Below are positions 6,841 to 13,025 of a DNA stretch of 13,025 nt, piece by piece. The stretch is taken from positions 1-13,025 of the forward strand of contig CALDQF010000240.1 in assembly GCA_937911845.1 (NCBI GenBank), read 5' to 3'. Every line of letters starts with the position of its first letter. Position 1 is the stretch's first letter. The notes under the pieces are model-generated. The model was not told where the DNA came from. It saw only the letters and a list, made by a program, of their open reading frames with translations, and did no database searches. Source of the stretch: an uncultured Phycisphaera sp. GTDB lineage: Bacteria; Planctomycetota; Phycisphaerae; Phycisphaerales; SM1A02. Made by a program: the position numbers and the translations under genes.

Positions 6841-7407
6841 TCATGGATAGTCTTGAGACAGTGATGAAACATCTGGCCTGGGCCTGTCTTCCCGCGCATC
6901 TGTTGTTGAACCGAGATAGATAATCCCAGCCACTTTTTCGTCTGATTTGACTTTCATTTCGTTTAAGAACACCGGGTCCTTGGCGACTTTTCCGGTGAGC
7001 CAAACGCCACCGTATCCATATGCATTTGCGGCATGAAGAAGGTTCATGCAGGCAGCACCTACACTTAAATCTTGCTCGTAGCGGGTAATTTTTTCATGGG
7101 GCTTGTTGCAGCCGATTACCACCACCAAACAAGGTGTGTCAAAAAATATTTGCGGTCGATCTGTCCCAGAAGTTGGGTTTGGGTGAAATGAGTCTTGAAC
7201 TTTTCTTTCGAGCGCTTGCACAGCGGACGACCGAACGATCACAAATCGCCACGGCGTGAGATTGCCGTAGTCTGGCGTTCTGCACGCGAGCTTGAGTATT
7301 TCATGCAAATGCTCGGTGCTTGGGCCGGGCCCTTTGAGACTTCGTTTGCTTGCAGACCGCCTCGTGCCAAAATACGACTGCAGGTTGATTTCTTGGGATT
7401 TGCTCAT
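6841..7407 (-). CDS. Nitroreductase-family flavin oxidoreductase (YdjA-like)
   Basis: 188 residues, near the length of the short YdjA-like branch of the nitroreductase family, which are FMN-dependent homodimers that take electrons from NAD(P)H. FMN-contact motifs are R-R-S at 16-18 and T-P-W-R-F at 51-55, preceded by A-C-R-T-P-D-Y-G-N-L. A helix has S-V-G-A-A at 115-119, then G-Y-G-G-V-W-L-T-G at 131-139, and the C-terminal strand G-I-I-Y-L-G is at 161-166. The natural substrate is not predictable; these enzymes reduce nitro compounds, quinones or enones in vitro. The gene is convergent with the SdhA-like gene: the stop codons are only 16 bp apart and no strong terminator is seen between them. 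No consensus ribosome-binding site is visible before the ATG. Confidence 0.9.
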   Translation of the reverse strand: MSKSQEINLQSYFGTRRSASKRSLKGPGPSTEHLHEILKLACRTPDYGNLTPWRFVIVRSSAVQALERKVQDSFHPNPTSGTDRPQIFFDTPCLVVVIGCNKPHEKITRYEQDLSVGAACMNLLHAANAYGYGGVWLTGKVAKDPVFLNEMKVKSDEKVAGIIYLGSTTDAREDRPRPDVSSLSQDYP

Positions 7408-7609
7408 CTCATCGAAGCGTAATTGATTGGTGCGCGATTGGAATCATTTGACCGACACCCAAGGTTCAAATTCAGAATGGACACAGTGGAAATGCGGTCT
7501 CAGATCCAGGCCAATTCTTTGGAGGCACAGTTCAAAATATCGATCGGTCAGGCTGGTCAATGGCTCAGAGGTGCTTTCTTCAGCGTTTCCCTCATCGCCT
7601 CAAACTGAT

Positions 7610-7709
7610 AACATTTTGCACCTATGAACCCATCACATTCTTTGAGCACATTTGCATTTTGTATCTGTGGGCTGACTGCTTTTTCATCGAACGCACAACA
7701 TTTTGCACC
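7610..7709 (+). repeat. 13-bp direct repeat flanking the start of the Kelch gene
   Basis: AACATTTTGCACC occurs at 7610-7622, one base before the ATG, and again at 7697-7709 within codons for Q-H-F-A-P just after the signal peptide. The copies are 87 bp (29 codons) apart. The core TTTGCACC also occurs at 3052, 5042 and 9452 on the same strand. It may be a short recombination scar, a regulatory site or chance. Confidence 0.4.
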
Positions 7710-9627
7710 GCCGCCAAGTCCAGACTTTTCGGATGGGATGCTTTCCGGGGAACCCTGTGGCTTTATTCCGAGGCCCACCACGAGCTTTGGTTCGGCCGTA
7801 CTGGATGGTTGGGTCTATGTCATGGGTGGCTACCACGGTCGTCCCCACGATTACAACGCTTTGGGGCAGTCCAAAGATTTCTATCGAGTCAACTCAAGAA
7901 ATACATCGCATGTCGAGATGTTGCCCAATCAAATGGGTATGCAAAGTTGTCCGCTCGAATCATGGGAGGGAAAGGTCATTCGGACGGGTGGATTGGTTGC
8001 CCGAAACAGTCCTGAGGAACCGACGGCCTTGGAGTCACTTCGTTCGGTCCAGTGGTTTGACTCTTTAAGTATGAAGTGGTCTGATCTCCCGTCTTTACCT
8101 GCAGGCCGATCGTCTCACGATACTGCTGTGGTCGGATCACATCTTTATGTGATCGGAGGATGGGATATTCAGTCGGAAGCCGATTCCAGATCATGGCACA
8201 ACAGCATGCTGCGCCTCGATCTGAGCGATCCCGACGCGGGATGGACGGCTCTAAAAATGCCGTTTGAGAAAAGAGCTTTGGCCGCTGTTTCGGTGCAAGA
8301 GAAAATTCTGGTGGTCGGAGGTATGACTTCGTCGGGGATCAGTAAAAGTGTTCATCTTTACGACCCTTCTGAAGATTCTTGGGAAGACCTGACGGATTAC
8401 CCCGGACAGAGCTTTGGTATTGCCGCTGATAGTTTTGCCGGACAGGTGGTCGCCACCGGTTCTGATGGCGCGGTGTTCCAATGGGAGGAACCCACGCGTC
8501 AATGGGAAAAAATCGGCTACCTCACATTCCCAAGATTCTTTCATCAGGTCGCGTTCGACGAGGCTGGTGACGCCATGGTCTTTGGCGGCATCTCAGGAGG
8601 AACCAGGCCTTCGCACATCGAGAGGGTTCGTGTCGCATCCGCTGATCAAGCATCGACGGTGGTTCAGCAATGGTCGCTGCCCTCACCTTCGGACTCCAAA
8701 AATCGCCAAGCGATCTTTCTCAAAGGAGCTTCGCTGTACACCTTTGGGGGCAACAACAGCACCGGACAACATGATTTTCAGCCCGAGAATTTCTTGTCCG
8801 AGGGTCACCAGCTGAATCTGGCTTCGCTGCGTTGGCGCAAACGATCTGATTATCCCATGAGGCGACAGTCTTCACAGTCCTTCTTGGTCGATTCAAAATC
8901 TGGTTTTGCCTTAGGGGGTTTTGGACACGATGGAGAATCCGCTCGAACCCAACCAGAGGGCTACACCTACAACTTCAAATCTGATGAATGGACTCGTTCG
9001 GGTCCGCATTTTCAAGAACCACGAAGCCAATTTGGATTAACCGAGCACGATGGTGAGTTTTGGGTCTTTGGTGGCCTGGACTATGATTCGACTCGAGATC
9101 GATCGGATCATTTTCGTCACCTTGCTGAAGTCGTCCATGCTCCCGTAGGAGATGACGAAGCCCGGTTCACCCCCACAGGGTTCACACTTCCAAACACACG
9201 AAGAGCGTTCGGTGGGGCAAAAGTAGGTGACAAGTACTACTTGATTGGTGGCATGACAGACAACTTTGAATTGGTTGAGCCATGTGATGTGTTTGATTTT
9301 TCTAACAAAGCATGGTCCTCGATGCCTAGTCCAAATCGGCCACGTATCTCGCCAGAAGTTGTTGTCCTCGGCACGAGCATCTTTGTCGCGGGGGGCATGT
9401 CGCCAAAAGTTGATGGATCTGGTCTCGAGCCAAACACCACGTTGGAAGTTTTTTGCACCAAGGACCAGGTGTGGAGCGTGGTGCCGACTGAAATGCCAAA
9501 GTCCATCCGACATATGTCGATGTCTGAGTTTCGCGGCCAGTTGTTGCTCTTTAGTTTTCACAATCAAGAGGCCAGTGCTTGTGAATTGATGCTGATTAAC
9601 CCTTACAACGCTTCTGGGGACCTGTGA
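7624..9627 (+). CDS. Exported Kelch-repeat beta-propeller protein
   Basis: 667 residues with a signal peptide (about 1-24, ending S-S-N-A-Q). The remainder is built of Kelch-type blades, each with a hydrophobic strand ending in Gly-Gly. Gly-Gly or equivalent positions lie near 68, 122, 178, 232, 278 (degenerate), 321, 375, 431, 483, 542 and 590, with a last strand near 640. Typical examples are YVIGG, LVVGG, YTFGG, VFGG and YLIGG. Strands with a W (S-W-E-D-L, K-W-S-D-L, A-W-S-S-M) precede the next blade, as in classic Kelch repeats. The 45-60 residue spacing suggests about 12 blades, possibly two six-bladed propellers. No catalytic motif is recognisable, so the role is probably binding of carbohydrate or protein outside the cytoplasm. 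The ATG at 7624 has no clear ribosome-binding site. The next gene starts 106 bp after the stop. Confidence 0.88.
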   Translation: MNPSHSLSTFAFCICGLTAFSSNAQHFAPPPSPDFSDGMLSGEPCGFIPRPTTSFGSAVLDGWVYVMGGYHGRPHDYNALGQSKDFYRVNSRNTSHVEMLPNQMGMQSCPLESWEGKVIRTGGLVARNSPEEPTALESLRSVQWFDSLSMKWSDLPSLPAGRSSHDTAVVGSHLYVIGGWDIQSEADSRSWHNSMLRLDLSDPDAGWTALKMPFEKRALAAVSVQEKILVVGGMTSSGISKSVHLYDPSEDSWEDLTDYPGQSFGIAADSFAGQVVATGSDGAVFQWEEPTRQWEKIGYLTFPRFFHQVAFDEAGDAMVFGGISGGTRPSHIERVRVASADQASTVVQQWSLPSPSDSKNRQAIFLKGASLYTFGGNNSTGQHDFQPENFLSEGHQLNLASLRWRKRSDYPMRRQSSQSFLVDSKSGFALGGFGHDGESARTQPEGYTYNFKSDEWTRSGPHFQEPRSQFGLTEHDGEFWVFGGLDYDSTRDRSDHFRHLAEVVHAPVGDDEARFTPTGFTLPNTRRAFGGAKVGDKYYLIGGMTDNFELVEPCDVFDFSNKAWSSMPSPNRPRISPEVVVLGTSIFVAGGMSPKVDGSGLEPNTTLEVFCTKDQVWSVVPTEMPKSIRHMSMSEFRGQLLLFSFHNQEASACELMLINPYNASGDL

Positions 9628-9699
9628 TCATCCAACTGGACTCTTCGCCCTTCTGAGGCACTTGAACCCAGCACTGGTACGCACGTACATCTTGCAATT

Positions 9700-9712
9700 G
9701 AGAACCGTTCTC
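9700..9712. promoter_or_regulatory. 13-bp palindrome upstream of the PepSY-type gene
   Basis: GAGAACCGTTCTC is an inverted repeat with 6-bp arms around a central C. It ends 21 nt before the ATG at 9734. It could be an operator or a short leader hairpin. The only support is its symmetry and position. Confidence 0.25.
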
Positions 9713-9733
9713 GATTAGACTCTTCCGTCTGGC

Positions 9734-10621
9734 ATGGGTTCTCTCGCAACTGCTCGAAAATGGAAGAAGAAGGGCTTGGGGGTCAAACTCGCCCGAAGGC
9801 TTCACATGTATTTCGGGCTCGTGCTGCTTCCGTTTGTCCTTCTCTATGGAACGACAGCTCTTCTGTTCAATCACTCAAGTTGGATGAGCACCTCTGATTA
9901 TTTCAGATCTTCATCGGAACCGTTTCTGGCGGCGCAGCAGGATGTCCCTTCCGAAATCGTGGCGCAAATTGCCAAAGATCTGAGCACCAGAGAAGAGTTC
10001 GTTTTCACGGGGTACGACGAAGATTCGGTGGAGTTGGTCAACGAACACATTTTTGATATTGAGGAAGATGGTTTTCGATACCGGTACAGATTTATACCGA
10101 TGGAACCCAAGGCGTTTGTTCAAAGAACACCAACCTCGGAACCAACAGATTCCGAATTTACGGTGTCTCCATTAGATTTTGCCCCCGCCCCAAGCATTGC
10201 CCAACTTGTTAAGGCCATTGAAGAAGATCACAATGGTTCCGAGGCGCGCATTCGATCTGCCAGTGATGTTCGGTTTGTGGCAAACATCAATCAGGAAAAG
10301 TGGGTGCTTACCTGTGATCTGCAAACTGGCAAGGTGACTCACAACAAATTCGAAGAGCCCCGGTCAGATTTCAACTGGAGGTCGTACCTCTTAAGACTCC
10401 ACAAGACGCGTGGTTATCCTCGGGATGGAGACTCGGTTCGGCTTGGTTGGGCCGTAGCGGTGGACGTCATGGGACTGCTCATGTTGTTTTGGGGTCTCAG
10501 CGGTATCATCATGTGGTGGCAAATGAAGCCGTTTCGGCTTATTGGTGGGGTGTTGGTTTCGATTGGAGTCCTTCTTTGCGCCTTGCTGGGATTCTGGCTC
10601 TACCAAGCAATTTATTACTAG
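9734..10621 (+). CDS. PepSY-associated transmembrane protein
   Basis: 295 residues. A basic N-terminus leads into R-R-L-H-M-Y-F-G (21-28) and a first membrane helix (about 26-46). A soluble domain follows (about 50-215), likely periplasmic. Then comes R-L-H-K-T-R-G-Y-P (221-229), a second helix (237-263, with D-V-M-G-L-L-M-L-F-W-G-L-S-G) ending in W-W-Q-M-K, and a third helix (268-291). The paired R-x-L-H and L-H-K motifs at the membrane face and the W-G-L-S-G-I-I-M-W-W segment are hallmarks of PepSY_TM-type proteins. Some of these are heme-containing reductases used with iron or siderophore uptake, and His24 and His223 are candidate heme ligands. This protein is shorter than full PepSY_TM reductases, so an enzymatic role is uncertain. 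It may be co-transcribed with the Kelch gene 106 bp upstream, but the palindrome between them could mark a separate promoter. Confidence 0.78.
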   Translation: MGSLATARKWKKKGLGVKLARRLHMYFGLVLLPFVLLYGTTALLFNHSSWMSTSDYFRSSSEPFLAAQQDVPSEIVAQIAKDLSTREEFVFTGYDEDSVELVNEHIFDIEEDGFRYRYRFIPMEPKAFVQRTPTSEPTDSEFTVSPLDFAPAPSIAQLVKAIEEDHNGSEARIRSASDVRFVANINQEKWVLTCDLQTGKVTHNKFEEPRSDFNWRSYLLRLHKTRGYPRDGDSVRLGWAVAVDVMGLLMLFWGLSGIIMWWQMKPFRLIGGVLVSIGVLLCALLGFWLYQAIYY

Positions 10622-10780
10622 GGAATGCATTGGGAATTTAGAGCAAAAAGGCTCCCTGCAATCCCTGTAGAAGGATCCGTGCTCGCGTCTTCGGGTGGGC
10701 ATTCCGCATCGTTGGGATGATGATGCAAGCTGCGTTGGCAGGCTAAAGATTTCTGAAGGGTCACTGCTTTTACCAAAGAC

Positions 10781-11677
10781 TTACAGGCACGTGGTATCCC
10801 ATTCGGAAATCACCAACAGCAGATCTGAAATCGTATAAGGGTCTGTCCAGTTGGAGATGACTTCTAACAGGTCTTCTAGGTCCACATGACCATTCAGGTT
10901 GTAGTCGGCTGGGCAGGAGCTTCCGCATTCCTCCGTGATGATGTTCCCGCCGTTGTCGACAAAAGATCCAAAGATCTGACGGGTGGAGTTGCCGCAGATA
11001 GTGGATTGTTCGATGCTCACCGGACTGTCGTTGGAGAAAATAGCGCCGCCCTCTACTTCTCCGATGTTGCCTTCGATGATCGTGTCGAAGATCTGAAGGG
11101 GACCTTCGGTGAATATGGCACCGCCTAGGGTGAAAGCGGAATTGTTGCGAAGCACTGAGGATTCGACCGACACGTCGCCGTAGAAGTTGCAGATTGCACC
11201 TCCGATGCCTTCAACGGTGAATTCGCCAAGTCTTTCTATGGAGCAACCTTCAATCACCACGTTTGAGAATGTCACCGGTACGAACTCGATGTACACACCG
11301 CCGCCTCGGACAAGGCCGAAGATCTCGGACCCTGATCCGCCGCGAAGTGTGAGTGATTCCACGTGGAATCGATCTGGCGTCTGCCAACCGTCGAAATCTT
11401 CGCTCAGGATAAGACAGGTACTCCACCCAGCCGGGCCATCACTGCCATCAATAATTGTGAGATCTGGCCCAAGCCCACGCAGAATCAACTGCTTTCTGGT
11501 GGATAGGTTTTCTCTCCAGATGCCGGCGCCGATCTCGATGACATCTCCCTCATCTGCTGCAGCATCAATCGCGGCTTGAATATTGCTGTGGTCGCACCCG
11601 AATTTGCAGACGGTGATGGTGTCGGCAAAAACGCTGGAGGCCACGGCTAATCCTGAAGCAACCAGAAATAATTTCAT
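10781..11677 (-). CDS. Exported right-handed parallel beta-helix protein with dockerin-like C-terminal tag
   Basis: 298 residues from ATG 11677. AGGAGG 9 nt upstream and an immediate signal peptide (MKLFLVASGLAVASSVFA) fix this start. The frame itself extends upstream to 11788, but that would bury the signal peptide. Residues 20-70 (I-Q-A-A-I-D-A-A, then E-N-L-S-T-R-K-Q-L-I-L-R-G) match the first coil of pectate-lyase-like helices. Repeated strands with G-G-G-V-Y-I, G-G-A-I-C, G-G-A-I-F-T and G-G-A-I-F-S (125-215) form the helix. The tail (255-298) is a dockerin-like tag: C-P-A-D-Y-N-L-N-G-H-V-D-L-E-D-L-L, then I-S-D-L-L-L-V-I-S-E-W and a final Cys. No polysaccharide-lyase catalytic residues are evident, so this may be a binding or surface protein. 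The tag probably mediates retention or sorting; that is inferred from its recurrence on exported proteins in this group. Confidence 0.88.
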   Translation of the reverse strand: MKLFLVASGLAVASSVFADTITVCKFGCDHSNIQAAIDAAADEGDVIEIGAGIWRENLSTRKQLILRGLGPDLTIIDGSDGPAGWSTCLILSEDFDGWQTPDRFHVESLTLRGGSGSEIFGLVRGGGVYIEFVPVTFSNVVIEGCSIERLGEFTVEGIGGAICNFYGDVSVESSVLRNNSAFTLGGAIFTEGPLQIFDTIIEGNIGEVEGGAIFSNDSPVSIEQSTICGNSTRQIFGSFVDNGGNIITEECGSSCPADYNLNGHVDLEDLLEVISNWTDPYTISDLLLVISEWDTTCL

Positions 11678-11863
11678 AGGTGACATCCTCCTGGATTCCT
11701 CACATCGTAATTGGCAACTCGTCCTCATTAAAGAGACTTGTGTGCTTCTTATAAGACACCTCATCCGTTCGCTAACCCGGAAAAACACCTGAACCCCCTT
11801 TTTTCATTGGTCGATTCACCCGATTTCTGTGGTGTGTCGCGTGAGGTGAATTATCTTGACTGC
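11678..11863. promoter_or_regulatory. Shared intergenic region of two divergent exported-protein genes
   Basis: 186 bp between the two start codons. It holds AGGAGG (11692-11687, minus) for the beta-helix gene and the symmetric AT-rich TCTTATAAGA (11747-11756), which could serve as a -10 element in either direction. A C/T-rich stretch near 11792-11810 follows. GAGGTG (11843-11848) lies 15 nt before the plus-strand ATG, rather far for a ribosome-binding site. Joint control of the pair is plausible but unproven. Confidence 0.4.
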
Positions 11864-13025
11864 ATGCGAAACATGTTTGTTGTTGTCTGTTTTCTGGCCG
11901 TGACTGCTTTTGGCCAGAACATCCCGTTTGAGCACGATGGATTGAACCGGCAATACCGCATTCATATACCCGACAACATTCAGTCCAATGCGCCTCTAAT
12001 TATTGCGCTACATGGATACTCCGGCAACAACAACGACATGATTTCCAACTACGGCTGGATTGAACTTGCCGACGAGCGTGGATTTGTGGTCGCCTGCCCC
12101 AACGGTACGTTTGATCAGTTTGGGAGCAGGTTCTGGGATGTCGATTATGACTTTCATCCACAGTTCGATATTGACGACGATGGTTTTATGGTCGCTCTGG
12201 CCGAGCACTTGCAAACCCTGCACGGCTTGGATCCAGATCGCACCTTTGTGACTGGTTTTTCCAATGGCGCGGAGATGTGCTTTCAACTGGCGTGCCGTGA
12301 GTCGGAAGCCTTTGCCGCCTTTGCCCCCATTGTCGGGATGATGCTGGACCCACTGTTTCAGGAATGCGCGCCCAGTTCCCCCAAGCCCATGCTGAGTTTG
12401 AACGGGACCATTGATGATGTCACGCTGTACAACGGTGACCTCGGCAACACCGGGGGGTGGGGTCCGTACCACTCCATTCCGGACACCATGGCGCTCTGGC
12501 GATCGATCTTGGGCACCACCGAGTCCGAGTTAGTCTTTTTGCCCAATCTTGATCCCAGCGATGGCAGCGTCGTTCAGCTTGAGACCAACCGTTCTGTCAA
12601 TGCCGAGGCGTTGTTGCAGTATTACTTGGTCGTCGGTGGGGGCCACGACTGGCTAGGTCAATCTGGGAACCGAGACATCAGCGCGACACTCGAGGTGTGG
12701 AAATTCTTCGACGACGCTACGGCCGGCCCTTGTCTTCCCTCCGATGTGAACAACGACAATGTGATCAACACGACCGATCTCTTGGTGGTGCTCTCGGGAT
12801 GGGGGAGCCCCTACGGCATTTCTGATTTGCTTGGGGTACTGAGTTCATGGGGCGACGCCTGCGAGCCTCTCGGTTCATGTTGCCAGCCAAATGGCTCGTG
12901 TACTTATGTGGCCGAGGAAGCGTGTGCTGGCATGGGCGGTCAATGGCAAGGCGCGGGAAGCTCCTGCACGTTTCCAGGGTGTCCACCATTTGGTGTGTGC
13001 TGCCTCAAGGATGCCACTTGCCAAG
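11864..13025 (+). CDS. Exported PHB-depolymerase-like esterase with dockerin-like tag and Cys-rich modules, cut by window edge
   Basis: 387 residues are visible from ATG 11864, with no stop before the edge; ATG 11873 is an alternative start. A signal peptide ends near residue 17 (F-L-A-V-T-A-F-G-Q). Residues 20-285 are an alpha/beta hydrolase of the polyhydroxybutyrate depolymerase/LpqC type. HGYSG (50-54) forms the oxyanion hole, Ser133 lies in GFSNGAEM (131-138), Asp184 or Asp185 is the likely acid, and His261 in GGGHDW is the base. A dockerin-like domain follows (290-333): C-L-P-S-D-V-N-N-D-N, D-L-L-V-V-L-S-G-W-G, then I-S-D-L-L-G-V-L-S-S-W-G. After it comes a Cys-rich module (338-373, starting G-S-C-C-Q-P-N-G-S-C) and the start of a second copy (377 onward, G-V-C-C-L-K-D-A-T-C). 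The substrate is probably a polyester or an esterified polysaccharide. It differs clearly from the esterase at 3586, which has a NIPSNAP domain instead. Confidence 0.9.
   Translation, partial: MRNMFVVVCFLAVTAFGQNIPFEHDGLNRQYRIHIPDNIQSNAPLIIALHGYSGNNNDMISNYGWIELADERGFVVACPNGTFDQFGSRFWDVDYDFHPQFDIDDDGFMVALAEHLQTLHGLDPDRTFVTGFSNGAEMCFQLACRESEAFAAFAPIVGMMLDPLFQECAPSSPKPMLSLNGTIDDVTLYNGDLGNTGGWGPYHSIPDTMALWRSILGTTESELVFLPNLDPSDGSVVQLETNRSVNAEALLQYYLVVGGGHDWLGQSGNRDISATLEVWKFFDDATAGPCLPSDVNNDNVINTTDLLVVLSGWGSPYGISDLLGVLSSWGDACEPLGSCCQPNGSCTYVAEEACAGMGGQWQGAGSSCTFPGCPPFGVCCLKDATCQ

Noticed and set aside
9037..9567. Minus-strand frame of 176 codons inside the Kelch gene
   Set aside because: It is fully contained opposite well-defined Kelch blades and has no domain signature.
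10622..10780. Possible bidirectional terminator between the convergent PepSY-type and beta-helix genes
   Set aside because: Only 4-5 bp stems such as GAGC...GCTC are visible, without adjoining T-runs; I see no clear terminator.
12008..12472. Minus-strand frame of 154 codons inside the second esterase
   Set aside because: It is opposite the catalytic region of the esterase, so it is a shadow frame.

Overview
The window looks like chromosomal DNA of a planctomycete, most likely of the Phycisphaerae/Phycisphaerales type. The main pointer is a short C-terminal Cys/Asp-rich tag (form C-P-A-D-x-N-x-x-G ... D-L-L-x-V-x-S-x-W ... C) on two exported proteins and on one decayed relic; this dockerin-like tag is typical of that group. 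Exported beta-propeller and beta-helix proteins and mostly weak ribosome-binding sites fit too. The taxonomic call is inference. I see no rRNA, tRNA, CRISPR, transposase or phage gene.

Layout. (1) 1-886, minus: an exported FG-GAP/VCBS-type repeat protein that runs off the left edge, with six near-identical 48-49-residue units visible. (2) 887-1465: no intact gene, but a relic of a dockerin-like tag (1072-1155, minus) with TGA where the conserved Cys belongs. (3) 1466-4782, plus: a type II NADH dehydrogenase, a small DoxX/DUF417-like membrane protein, and an exported esterase fused to a NIPSNAP domain. (4) 5061-6824, plus: a succinate dehydrogenase/fumarate reductase-type flavoprotein without visible partner subunits. 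A nitroreductase-family protein (6841-7407, minus) converges on it. (5) 7624-9627, plus: an exported Kelch protein with about 12 blades, followed by a PepSY-type membrane protein (9734-10621). (6) 10781-11677, minus, and 11864 to the right edge, plus: a divergent pair of exported proteins, a parallel beta-helix protein and a second esterase, both with the same kind of dockerin-like C-terminal tag.

How the parts relate. The centre is rich in redox proteins: NDH-2 feeds electrons from NADH to quinone, the SdhA-like protein is a covalent-FAD-type dicarboxylate oxidoreductase, the nitroreductase is a flavin enzyme, and DoxX- and PepSY-type proteins often sit in redox or metal contexts. They are not packed as one tight operon. 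Only the DoxX-like and esterase-NIPSNAP genes are close enough (34 bp) to suggest co-transcription. The two flanks carry exported proteins. The least ordinary items are the esterase-NIPSNAP fusion, the stand-alone SdhA-like gene, the relic tag with a Cys-to-stop change, and the over-represented octamer TTTGCACC, which twice abuts an ATG start.
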